A stretch of 64,000 nt of DNA from Batillaria attramentaria. Its lineage: Eukaryota > Mollusca > Gastropoda > Batillariidae. The translations under genes were made by a program, and so were the position numbers. Below, piece after piece: positions 1-9,221 of this stretch (the first letter of the stretch is position 1; the number at the start of each line of letters is the position of its first letter). The DNA lies in the NCBI GenBank assembly GCA_018292915.2, contig JACVVK020000201.1, positions 682,001 through 746,000 of the forward strand, given 5' to 3'. The notes beneath the pieces were generated by a model. The model saw nothing but the letters and a program-made list of their open reading frames with translations, did no database searches and was not told the DNA's origin.

Positions 1-1607
1 AGCAACAGCATTTAGAGCAGAGGCTGAGCGGCCCCCCATGTGGAGTAGGGAGTGTCAGTCACACTCTCAGTCACCCTTCACCGAATGTCGCTTCACTCAA
101 GTGATCGCTAACTACCGAGCGGTCACGCTATGATCACAGGCACACAACAGACCGTGAAAACCGACCATGCAGAGAGAGAGAGAGAGAGAGAGAGATCCAC
201 GACTATTGCGCATTTTCTTTCTCTGTCTCGCAGATAACAAATTATCAGTAAATCATCTTTGAAAATGGTTAGTCATTGTGACACTGACGTTTCGTGCCTG
301 CATGCCCCATAGACCTCTTGCATGCTGCTAAAGGTACGCGATAGTTAATAATGATATCACAATATCTGATTTCGTTTTCAAACTTGCTGTAAAAGCTAAT
401 TCTACCGCCTAGCTTGAACATATGAGAGATTTGCAACTTGTCTATGTCTGTCTAAAACCGACAAGCACTAGAAATAACAAAAGCTTACAGTACTGATTAC
501 CTCTGTATCCGTCAACACAAACCAGTTCACAACAAAACTTGTCACACAAAAGTGGGACGAGTGGATCATCCAAGTCCAACCTTGACACCGCCCGTGCCTT
601 GAGCTAACCTGATGATCAACCCACCTCTTTCCCTTTCCACCCTCGACAGTCTTTCAGTGTTTGTGTTGACAGACTTAAACCCCCGATCATCCCGCGAACA
701 CGGCTACCCACCCCGAATGCGGTCAATCAGCCCGTCCTGGGGGGTGCATGGAAAGGCACCATCTTGCCCAGACAGTCCACCTCCACCGGGCAATGAAAGG
801 GAAGCAGTCGGCCCGTCGCCGCTAGGCTGGCTTCTCATTTACAAATTTTCAGCTCGATCTAGTTTCAATACCGCCCAGCCCCGGTCACTGTGAATGGGAG
901 CCGGACATTGGCCGGTGATAGCTGTGCTGAGTGTGACCAGCCCCTTGGGTCAAGCCAGCCCGGTGGTCGTCTTCAAGTTTCTGCTTGAGCTGCCGCCAAC
1001 GATCCATAGTGGTCTAGCTGTGGCCATGGCCAGGAGTTTAGAACTGTAATATTATCATAATTATGGGGGCGTAGTTTGGGCGTGAACGGTGTGTACAGGG
1101 ACGACAGTCTGACCAATGATGTTCCACATTTCGTATCTTACTCGGCATCCTAATCATTAGTCAGAGAGAAAACAGAAATATTGCAGGGATAAAGACCAAC
1201 AGATCAACTGGCCAAACATCTATCAACCAACCGAACAACCGACCAGACAACAAACAAACAAAGACCTCGAGTAGTATTCCATGCACACCACAAACCCTTC
1301 GAGCAAACTCACCCACTACATGTACCAACTTCCTAACAATGCCTTAGTAGAAAAATGAACATAGTGCTTCTTCATCTGAACAACGGACATGAGGATACGT
1401 GTGTTGTACCCTCAGTGGAAAAAATAAGACGGGTGAGCGGCTGATGTTTCAGAACTGAATGCGACACAAGCTTAGATCACATTATGTGCACACGAACGAC
1501 GTGAAGTTGCATTGTAATGACAGGACAGGATGTTTTAAAAAAATGTGATAACCGCAGAATTCAACTGGACGTGCATGTTACAAATAACAACCAAGACATA
1601 CGGGGAT
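1..1607. other. Unassigned sequence, no gene seen
   Basis: No convincing coding exon, RNA gene or recognisable transposon was seen. A short (GA)n tract lies at about 175-194. The open frames here are short and show no family motif. Confidence 0.6.
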
Positions 1608-1795
1608 CCACTGGATGGTTAGCCGAGCTGGAGAACAGTAGACCGTCAACGCTGGGGTCATAACTGTGTACGATTCCCATCTGGGAGCCAAACATTTTTA
1701 TATGAATTTGTGCCTTCCACTTCCATCTGTGACAGCCCCCCTTTTATAACAGAAGGACGTTCAACTCCCAGCCAGCCAACTGTCCAACCAACGGC
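1608..1795 (+). mobile_element. Diverged tRNA-derived SINE, family 1
   Basis: The head carries a box-A-like TTAGCCGAGCTGG and a box-B-like TACGATTCCCATC. It is followed by the family-1 body (GTGCCTTCCACTTCC) and the end motif GAAGGACGTTCAACTCCC, which corresponds to GGAAAAGGACGTTAAAC in younger copies. Many substitutions suggest an old copy. No target-site duplication was found. Confidence 0.55.
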
Positions 1796-2216
1796 CTAGA
1801 CAGCAAAGTCCCTTCTACTCCAGTTTGAAGATGTTTGGATGTAGGATTACATAAACACGGGCTCCTTTCGGAATGTTGTTATGTTTTGAAGCGAATGATG
1901 TAAAGTTCAATACGCCACAGACACGGCGAAGGTAAAAAGGGCCTCTCGTACCTGAGACTTCACGGCACAATAACAATCTTAGTGGCCATTTCTCACTTTC
2001 ATTTTCTCCCTCAGAGACCCCGCCCCCACCCACGAAGCGCTCCTGTTGTGTCCTCGGGATAATGGCCGGGGCTTTCTCTAATACGACAATGGTCAAACTC
2101 CGAAACTTTGCTTTGAATGAAAACCTTGCTTGATCCTGAACGAAGGAAATCAAAATATCCCAACCAGAGTTTGTTGATTGGCCTGACTTCCCGCGGTGAT
2201 GAGAGACGAAAGTGAA

Positions 2217-2251
<35 letters not shown>

Positions 2252-3051
2252 CATTTCAATTGGTACGAATGCATTCAATTACTTGCTGAATCGTTAACCC
2301 CGTCTCCCCGCAGCTCCGTCTTTCACCCGTTCTTACAAAGAGAAATTCAAACATGTTGATTGTCCAGTTAAAAATTAAATAGAAAATCGCCTTCAGTTCT
2401 TGCTTTGCCATTGTCAGTTTTGTCTGGCATTATTTTCAACACTTCAAACTTGTATATCGTTGAACCTTTACAACTAACTGGTTCAGGTCCAACCAACCAC
2501 AAGGTTTTCTTCTCTAAAATCTATGCGCTCAGTTTCATTCAAACTCCTATATCGATAAGATCTATCCTAAAAAGGTCCGGTTCCGCCCATTTCTGGCGAA
2601 ACAAGGTATCCCAGATAATCTACCCATGTCCCGTACTTCTTTCTGCCAGAAATGGGCAGACTTAAGTTCGCTGGACGTCCTTGCAACGCCTGGGGCGTAC
2701 CGCGTTGACCCTTTAGTGGACGTCATACGTGGACGTTTCTCTCTCAAGACGTACTTTGTTTGGAGATATCCCACGGACAAGGCGTGACCGGGTCGGGGTC
2801 CCCAGCCTCGGGACAAGGGGTCAGGCGAGGTCAGAGTGATACAGCGCCATGTCACCACTTCCGTCCTAGCGATAATCCTGTGTGCAGGTCCTTCACGTTG
2901 TCACCGTGTTTGTCCACGCCCACTTCTTGTTGGCCGCATAACGAAGCGAACTGCACTGACTGCAGGGAGCAGGTTAGCCCAGGCGAACTTGTAGCTTCAA
3001 GGCGTCCCGGGGTGAGTTCAGTTCAGCTCTAGATGGTATCTCTGCGCTCGA
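1796..3051. other. Unassigned sequence with one (GA)n tract and a small inverted repeat
   Basis: (GA)n occurs at about 2220-2250. A perfect 13-bp inverted repeat (GCCCATTTCTGGC at 2585-2597, its complement at 2645-2657) could form a hairpin with a 47-nt loop. No gene can be supported. Confidence 0.5.
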
Positions 3052-3232
3052 GGGGAAGCCGCAGGGATAGCCGAATGGTAGAGCGTTGGACTCTCAATGC
3101 TCGGGTCGTGAGTTCGAATTCCGGCTGGGGCCAAATATTTGTGCTGGCCTTTTTCTCGATGCCCCGTCTTTGGTATCACCCTTTTGTGGTGAAAAAGGAC
3201 GTTAAACTCCCAAACACCCATCCACCCCCTCG
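3052..3232 (+). mobile_element. tRNA-derived SINE, family 1
   Basis: A full-length copy of about 180 bp. The tRNA-like head has box A TAGCCGAATGGTAGAGC and box B GAGTTCGAATTCC. The body contains CAAATATTTGTGCTGG and TGCCCCGTCTTTGGTATC, and the copy ends with AAAGGACGTTAAACTCCC and a CACCCA tail. Pol III transcription from the internal A/B boxes is expected for this class. The copy has no coding capacity and needs LINE machinery in trans. Confidence 0.88.
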
Positions 3233-3338
3233 AAAAATCCCATCCGCGCTCCGTCCAATCTCTCCGAACTTTTTACGCTTGTAGTTTTGTACTTATTTAT
3301 AAAGTTTAGCAACGGTAAGTTGAAAATTGACTGACGTC

Positions 3339-3734
3339 GGGGCGGTCGGTGGTCTAGTGGTTAAGAGACTTGTCACGAATGCGAGAGGTTAGGGGTTCGA
3401 GTCCCACTGAGGGCAAGAATTTTTCCTTCTCGTATGTGGCACCGTTTATTCGGGCCGATCGTCAGGGGTTCTCTCCGGGTACTCCGGCTTCCTCTCCCTC
3501 TGCTTTGGAAATGTTCAGCCCATCAAATGTGAAAAATAAATGCAATTCTAAATTCCGAAATTTAAATAGCTGAGTTGACCCTTCGCACCACGTGATTGTA
3601 ATATGGTTATGTCCAGTGTGTGAGAGAATGCGTGTGATTCACGCGAGCGTGCGTGTTGGGTTCAGTTCGCGGCGCTTTGAGCCGATTCATGAAACTGGGT
3701 AAGGCGCCTATACAATTATTACTGATTATTATTA
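3339..3734 (+). mobile_element. tRNA-derived SINE, family 2 (about 396 bp)
   Basis: The tRNA-like head begins GGGGCGGTCGGTGGTCTAGT and contains box B GGGGTTCGAGTCCCAC. The middle holds CTCCGGGTACTCCGGCTTCC. The 3' end has a GGCGC...GGCGCC snap-back followed by an (ATT)-rich tail. The copy at 22922-23319 is colinear over the whole length, which defines the family. The 3' end has the same architecture as other (ATT)n-tailed elements in the window and probably copies a partner LINE's 3' end. No clear target-site duplication was found. Confidence 0.85.
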
Positions 3735-3882
3735 ACGTATGGTTAAACGTCGCGTACCATGCAGCATGTTGCCGGCGACACGAATACGCGAGGTACTCAG
3801 TCAGCAAAACCATACAACAGTGAAATTTTCAGCCTAGCTGTGTGTCCATGTTCCGGATGTGCGTCCGCCCAGTACCCATTAT

Positions 3883-4050
3883 GGGGAGCCAGGATAGCCG
3901 AAAGGTAGAACGTCGGACTCTCAATGCTCGGGTCGTGAGTTCGAATCCCGGCTGAGGCCACAGTGCTGCCCTTCTTCTTGTTGCCCCGTCTTTGATATCA
4001 CCCATCATACGTGACGTTAAACTCCCAAACACCCACCCACTCACCCATCT
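3883..4050 (+). mobile_element. tRNA-derived SINE, family 1, with internal deletion
   Basis: The head GGGGAGCCAGGATAGCCGAA and box B GAGTTCGAATCCCGGC are clear. The body lacks the usual CAAATATTTGTGCTGG block (it reads CACAGTGCTGCCC), and the GTGGTGGAAAAGG part is shortened to CATACGTGACGTTAAAC. It ends in CACCCACCCACTCACCCA. Confidence 0.85.
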
Positions 4051-5297
4051 ACCAATCCAGCACCCATTAACACCACTTGTGGTACTAAACTAAGCCGTCA
4101 TTGTCATCGTTGCACAATCGTGAACACCTTGCCTGCCCATCCGAGGTGTCGCCTTGAAGTGGGAGCGGACCACACGCTGTGATTATCACCACAACTACAC
4201 CATAACAAGATAATTCTCCACATCTACGGCCGATACAGGCTCCCAAACAAAGCGGACGGCTTCTCAAACATCCTAGGGCTCTTTACCTGGGCAACCTGGT
4301 CATCTTATCAGCTTTGTTTGGCAGAGACGGCTGGCGAAGCACAAAGGACTTACTGCTGGCATCAGCCTCACACAGCACATGGTTTGTTTTTTCTAAGCTG
4401 TAGAGGATGCGCCGTTTGACAACATTGAATTAGATTAAGACAAAGCGGATGGTTGCAAACATCTTACACCCCTTCACCCGCGCAACTGTGAAATGTTATC
4501 AGGTAAATTGTGACGATCTGTTTGCGGTGCACTAATAGTTTCTTTCCTGCACCCACCATTGTAAAAAAAAAAAAGGGTCGGAGGTGACGTACCCATCACT
4601 ATAACCCCCTGCTGTAGACGCCGACGAAAAGGTGGGAAGCGCATCGAATTCGCCCAGTCGACCAACTGCTGCTTTCAGCGAAAGTTATAGTAGTTGGGCG
4701 CACAGTTCCGAAAATTGAAAATGAACACTCTCAAAAAAAAAAAAAAAAAAATGTTGGATAACTCCCCCGTCTCTTTCCTACCTCCCCCCCCCCCCCCACA
4801 CCTCCAACAAACGAACAAAGAAAGAAAGATCAACTTAAATGAAAAAAGCATCGATTGGGATTAGTGCCCACCAAATCGCGTCCAGTAAACCAGAGGTCAG
4901 CAAGACGTGGTGGAGCGCTGCTTGATCTGTCAGAATGTTGACCAGACTTGCCCCATGCTGATGACTTGCTGAGAACAGGTGCAGACTCGAAATATCTCAT
5001 GGTTATGGGTAGCACGACCTCCCCCCCCCCCCAACCATCTTCCACCCACGCACTCCTCCCACCCCCCCACCCCCCCCTCTTCCCTACCCACCCACACAAA
5101 CACGTATACATCCTTCATCGGAAAGGGGACCCTGCACACCCTAGCTGGAAGAGCAATGGACATTCTGTCTGTGGGTGTAGAGTTCGAAGCCCGTTTAGGA
5201 ACTAAAACCTAGTGCTGGCTTTTCTTTTGTTAGGAATACGCCATAATCCGCCACAAATTTCCAAGGAGCGTGAATTTTGACTAAAGTAAATATTCAC
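4051..5297. other. Unassigned sequence; possible SINE remnant and homopolymers
   Basis: Poly-A tracts (about 4563-4575, 4733-4750) and C-rich runs (about 4784-4797, 5022-5088) are present. Around 5127-5245 a box-B-like GAGTTCGAAGCCCG followed by TAGTGCTGGCTTTTC may be a very old family-1 SINE. No gene is supported. Confidence 0.45.
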
Positions 5298-5330
5298 GTG
5301 ATTAAAAAAAAACAAAAAACACTATGATGT
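5298..5330. repeat. Target-site duplication, 3'-side copy of LINE-1A
   Basis: This 33-bp A-rich stretch (starts GTGATT, ends CTATGATGT) is identical base for base to 8604-8636. The two copies exactly bracket the retrotransposon. Two or three bases at the inner edge could belong either to the element tail or to the target, so the true length is 31-33 bp. Confidence 0.93.
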
Positions 5331-8300
5331 TAAGTTAAATCCTCTTTATTCCCTGGGGAACATAGGGCTGCAACCACACTCCGCCAGCGCACTCGGTTCT
5401 GGGACGCCCTCTTTAGTTCGGCCCACGTCGTTCCGGCGGCCTTGGCTTCAGCGTCCGTACTCCTCCGCCAGGTCTGCTTCGGTCGGCCCACTTTGCGCTT
5501 TCCCTGGGGGTTCCAATCAAGGGACTGCCTGGTGACATTTGATGTTGACTTTCGCAGAGTGTGTCCGATCCATCCCCATTTCCTTTTCTTGATCTCCTGC
5601 TCGATGGGGACCTGTCTTGTTCGCTCCCAGAGGTCTTGGTTGGTGATCACCAGTGGGTATTTGATGTTGAGAATGTTGCGGAGGCATCTGTTGATGAAGG
5701 TTTGCAGCCTGTGGGAGCCTGTCTTGGTGGTGCGCCATGTCTCCGAGCCATAGAGTAGGACCGACTTCACATTTGAGTTGAAGATCCGGATCTTGTTTCG
5801 CAGGGATAGGGCTGTGGATCTCCAGATGGGGCGCAGAGTGCGAAAGGCATGTCTGGCTTTGTTGGTGCGGCTCTTGATGTCCTCGTCCGTTCCTCCATCT
5901 TTGCTGACAACGCTGCCAAGGTAGATGAACTTGTCCACCTCTTTGATGTCTTCCTGGTGCAGCTGGATGGGGTCGTGCTGTTTGTGGTTGACTCTCATGA
6001 CTTCGGTCTTGCTGACGTTGATCTTGAGGCCGGTCTTCTCAGCTTCTTCGGCGACTCTGTTCAGCTTCTCCTGCGCATCTTGTTGTTTGTGGGAGAGGAG
6101 GGCGATGTCGTCCGCGAAATCCAGGTCCTCGAGCTGTTTGCTGAAGGTCCACTGGATCCCTGTCCTCTTGCCGTCTGTGGCTTGCCTCATGACCCAGTCG
6201 ACCACCATCAGGAAGATTGTGGGTGAGAGGATGCAGCCTTGACGAACGCCGGTCCGTACTGTGAATGGTTCTGTCAGTTTCCCGTCGTGGATTACCTGGC
6301 AGGTGGCATCTTCGTACAGCTGTCGGATGATGTTGACAAACTTTGGTGGAAAACCGTAGTGAGACATCAGCTTCCAGATGACCTCCCTGTCAACACTGTC
6401 AAACGCCTTCTGGAAGTCAACGAAGGTGCTGTACAGGGGGGTCTGCCACTCCAGGGACTGCTCGATGATGATCCTCATCGTGGCTATGTGATCAGTGCAG
6501 GATCGGTCGTTGCGGAATCCTGCCTGTTCCTCCCGGAGTGTCTTGTCCAGCGCGGTCTTCAGCCTCTCCAGGATGATCCTGGTGAGAACCTTCCCTGGTA
6601 TGGACAGGAGCATGATGCCTCGCCAGTTGCTACAGGATGAGAGGTCCCCTTTCTTTGGCAGCTTTACCAGGTGTCCCTTCTTCCAGTCTTGTGGCACGCT
6701 CTCGCTCTCCCAGATCTTCCTCAGGAGCGGGTGCAGCATGTCGGTGGAGGTCTGGATGTCGGCCTTGAGGGCTTCTGGTGGTATGCCGTCGGGGCCTGCT
6801 GCTTTGCCAGACTTGAGGGACTTGATGGCTTTGATGATCTCTGTCTTGGTAGGGGGGTTGGTGCTGATGTCGAGTAGCTGGGCTGCCGGTGGTATGTCTG
6901 GTGGGACTGGTGGTGGAGGCCTGTTGAGCGTTTCCTTAAAGTGTTCAGCCCACCTTGTCCTTTGATCTTCCTCTTTGGTGATTATTTGTCCGATCTTGTC
7001 TTTGACTGGTCTGGTGGGGTTGTTATTTTTCCCAGAGAGTGTCCTTGTTATTTCGTAGAGCCGTTTCATGTTCCGTTGTCCTGCTGCTGTTTCTGCTTCT
7101 TCTGTGAGGTCGTTGATGAAGTTCCTCTTGTCGTTCCTTGCGCTCCTCTTGACCTGCCGGTTGACGTCCCAGTATTGAGCCTGCAGGTCGCGCTTGTGGT
7201 CTTGGTCGTCAGTGTGGTTGATCAGGTCTTTCAGACGTTTCCTCTCTGTGATGAGGTCCCAGGTGTCAGATGTAAGCCACTCTTTGTGTTGTCTCGTCTT
7301 CTTTCCCAGCACTTCCCTGCATGTTGCTGTCCAGGTTTCTCGCAGGTCGTGCCAGTGCTCCTCGATTATCTCTTCAGGTAGTGTGTCGAGAGCGCTGAAT
7401 CTGTTCCTCAGCTCACATCTGAAGGCGTTGGTCTTGACGCTCTCCTTCAGACTGTGCACGTTGTACTTGTGGGATGGTCTGTCCGCCTGGTCTCTGTAGG
7501 CCTTCAGCTTGATCTTGATCGCTGCAATGACGAGGTGATGGTCCGAGGCTGCATCAGCTCCCCGCTTTGCTCGGACGTCCAGCAAGCTTCTTCGCCACTT
7601 CCTGCCGATGGTGATGTGGTCGATCTGGTTTACAGTTCTTCCGTCCGGTGATGTCCAGGTGGTTTTGTGGATGGTCTTGTGCGGGAAGATGGTGCCTCCG
7701 ATGACCAGGTCGTTGGTGGTGCAGAATTCTGTGAAGAGCTCTCCGTTCTCGTTCTGTGTCCCTGTTCCGTGTTTGCCCATGATGAGTTCTCTGTCTGTGT
7801 TGTCGGTGCCCACTTTGGCGTTGAGGTCTCCCATGAGGATCTTCAGGTCTCTTCTCGGCGCTTTGTCCAGGACGGCTTGGAGCTGCTCGTAAAAGTTCTC
7901 CTTTTCTTCCTCGTCCGCCACGTTGGTGGGAGCGTAGCACTGGACGATGGTGACTTTCCTGCCCTTCGAGTTGAATCTGGCGCTCAGGATCCTTGGTGAC
8001 ACTGGTTCCCAGGACAATAGTGCTTGTGTTGCTTCAGGTGTCATCAGCAACGCTACTCCGTGCATGTGTGGCTGGCCGTCTTCGTGTCCGGAGTAGAGGA
8101 TGGTGTCTCCGGAGGTGAGTCGTGTGCGTCCTGTTCCTGTCCATCTTGTCTCACATAGGCCGAGCAGCTTCAGATTGTATCTATGCATTTCTTGACTCAC
8201 TTGTGCTGTCTTTCCTGTTTCGTATAGGGTTCGGATGTTCCAGGTCCCTATCCTGGCTTTGGTCTTGGCCGTCAGAAGAGTAGTCGGCGCACTGGCTTCC

Positions 8301-8359
8301 CGAGGGCTTTCACCAGCTCGCGTCATGGGCTCTACTAGAGAGGACTCTTCCTGGACCAA
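5330..8359 (-). CDS. Endonuclease/reverse transcriptase of LINE-1A, 1009 aa, intact
   Basis: The protein would nick chromosomal DNA and copy its own RNA at the nick. Residues about 36-285 form an apurinic-type (EEP) endonuclease: TWNIRT with N41, ETRW with E70, CYAPTN, GDLNAK with D178/N180, NQIDH with D247/H248 and SDHH with D273/H274. A linker rich in charged residues follows (about 290-480). Reverse transcriptase spans about 505-880: AAGPDGIP, LPKKGDL, AGFRNDRS, FVDFQKAFD with D648, GVRQGC and FADD with D750/D751. The C-terminus has KWGWIGHTLRK and the basic block QGKRKVGRPKQTWRR. All catalytic residues are present and no frame breaks occur. M12 (position 8326) aligns with the start of the second element's ORF and may be the true start; the longer frame from 8359 is also open. 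AATAAA overlaps codons 1004-1005. There is no RNase H domain. Confidence 0.93.
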   Translation of the reverse strand: MVQEESSLVEPMTRAGESPREASAPTTLLTAKTKARIGTWNIRTLYETGKTAQVSQEMHRYNLKLLGLCETRWTGTGRTRLTSGDTILYSGHEDGQPHMHGVALLMTPEATQALLSWEPVSPRILSARFNSKGRKVTIVQCYAPTNVADEEEKENFYEQLQAVLDKAPRRDLKILMGDLNAKVGTDNTDRELIMGKHGTGTQNENGELFTEFCTTNDLVIGGTIFPHKTIHKTTWTSPDGRTVNQIDHITIGRKWRRSLLDVRAKRGADAASDHHLVIAAIKIKLKAYRDQADRPSHKYNVHSLKESVKTNAFRCELRNRFSALDTLPEEIIEEHWHDLRETWTATCREVLGKKTRQHKEWLTSDTWDLITERKRLKDLINHTDDQDHKRDLQAQYWDVNRQVKRSARNDKRNFINDLTEEAETAAGQRNMKRLYEITRTLSGKNNNPTRPVKDKIGQIITKEEDQRTRWAEHFKETLNRPPPPVPPDIPPAAQLLDISTNPPTKTEIIKAIKSLKSGKAAGPDGIPPEALKADIQTSTDMLHPLLRKIWESESVPQDWKKGHLVKLPKKGDLSSCSNWRGIMLLSIPGKVLTRIILERLKTALDKTLREEQAGFRNDRSCTDHIATMRIIIEQSLEWQTPLYSTFVDFQKAFDSVDREVIWKLMSHYGFPPKFVNIIRQLYEDATCQVIHDGKLTEPFTVRTGVRQGCILSPTIFLMVVDWVMRQATDGKRTGIQWTFSKQLEDLDFADDIALLSHKQQDAQEKLNRVAEEAEKTGLKINVSKTEVMRVNHKQHDPIQLHQEDIKEVDKFIYLGSVVSKDGGTDEDIKSRTNKARHAFRTLRPIWRSTALSLRNKIRIFNSNVKSVLLYGSETWRTTKTGSHRLQTFINRCLRNILNIKYPLVITNQDLWERTRQVPIEQEIKKRKWGWIGHTLRKSTSNVTRQSLDWNPQGKRKVGRPKQTWRRSTDAEAKAAGTTWAELKRASQNRVRWRSVVAALCSPGNKEDLT

Positions 8360-8603
8360 GTTGCGTTGTAGATCTGTGGTTGTAGTTTCTGTAACAGGTT
8401 TTCTTTTTAAAGAGTTGGGTTGTTAGCCCTACTCAAACCCCCAACCTGGAGGACCAGTGAGTGCGCTTCGTCTGGCCTCTACCCTTCGACCTGTCCAGCA
8501 TGGGTGGCCCTACCAGGAGACGAATCTCCCGCCGGCATAGCTCTCGGGGTCATGGAGACATGCAAGCCCCATCTCCAACGGCAAGGATGCACTCATCGAT
8601 GAG
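5331..8603 (-). mobile_element. Complete APE-type non-LTR retrotransposon (LINE-1A), RTE-like
   Basis: The 3273-bp element runs on the minus strand. It has a leader of about 244-277 nt, one intact ORF encoding endonuclease plus reverse transcriptase, and a 3' end at the stop codon in a short TTAAC-type repeat. Perfect flanking duplications of about 33 bp show insertion by target-primed reverse transcription. The single ORF and the absence of a separate gag-like ORF, an RNase H domain and a poly-A tail fit the RTE group; clade assignment needs a phylogeny. The intact frame and unmutated duplication suggest a young, possibly active copy. Confidence 0.93.
8360..8603 (-). promoter_or_regulatory. 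5' leader of LINE-1A with conserved 32-nt block and hairpin
   Basis: This untranslated leader aligns with the leader of the element at 58.8-62.1 kb. A 32-nt block (8467-8498) differs at one base from 62002-62033. Next to it, 8516-8529 forms a 5-bp stem closed by a UUCG loop in the RNA sense, at the same place as a different but equally well-paired stem in the other element. LINE leaders commonly carry internal promoters and structured RNA. Which of these this is cannot be told from sequence. Confidence 0.7.
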
Positions 8604-8636
8604 GTGATTAAAAAAAAACAAAAAACACTATGATGT
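8604..8636. repeat. Target-site duplication, 5'-side copy of LINE-1A
   Basis: Identical to 5298-5330. It marks the 5' boundary of the element and shows that the element is not 5'-truncated relative to its insertion. Confidence 0.93.
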
Positions 8637-8652
8637 ACGAGCGGTGTTTTAC

Positions 8653-8826
8653 CTTATGAGTCACAGACAATGAGCAAGGTAAAACAGCGCGTTTTAAAAC
8701 CTTATGAGTCACAGACAATGAGCAAGGTAAAACTCAGCGCGTTTTAAAAACTTATGGGTCACAGACAATGAGCAAGGTAAAACTCAGCGCGTTTTTAAAA
8801 CTTATGGGTCACGGGCCATGAACAAA
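8653..8826. repeat. Minisatellite, about 50-bp unit, 3.5 copies
   Basis: Units start CTTATGRGTCACAGACAATG at 8653, 8701, 8751 and 8801 (periods 48, 50, 50) and include GAGCAAGGTAAAAC and AGCGCGTTTT. The last unit is partial and diverged. The array lies just outside the LINE duplication, so it was part of the target locus or arose next to it. Confidence 0.9.
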
Positions 8827-9184
8827 AAGAAAACAAATCAGCCCGGTTTAGATTCACAAACCAGTTACTGCGGTGAGTGGTGTTGGCATAAACTCATGTC
8901 AAAATATGACGTTACAACGAAGATTTCAAAGGTTAGCTCCGACAAAGGCGAGATGGTTGGTAATGGTTAATGACTCGTTAAATGTGTGAATGATTTATAC
9001 GTAAAAAAAAAAAAAAATACTGCCACACTGCTACAGAACTGTTAAAATTTTACGATCGCGTAGAAGTATTGTGATGGTCTGTGTATGTACATGCCAAACA
9101 TAGTTTTACCTTTCTTGTAGTGTTTGGGGCAGTTATGACACACCGAATGCTATAGCAACTGGGATGAAATAGATTTTTATCTTT

Positions 9185-9221
<37 letters not shown>

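Noticed and set aside
5442..8426. Several plus-strand open frames of 60-156 codons opposite LINE-1A
   Set aside because: They are antisense shadows of the intact minus-strand ORF, which has full enzymatic motifs.
8516..8603. HDV-like or hammerhead ribozyme at the LINE leaders' 5' ends
   Set aside because: I could not place the required core (catalytic C strand and nested double pseudoknot, or CTGATGA/GAAA) on either leader.
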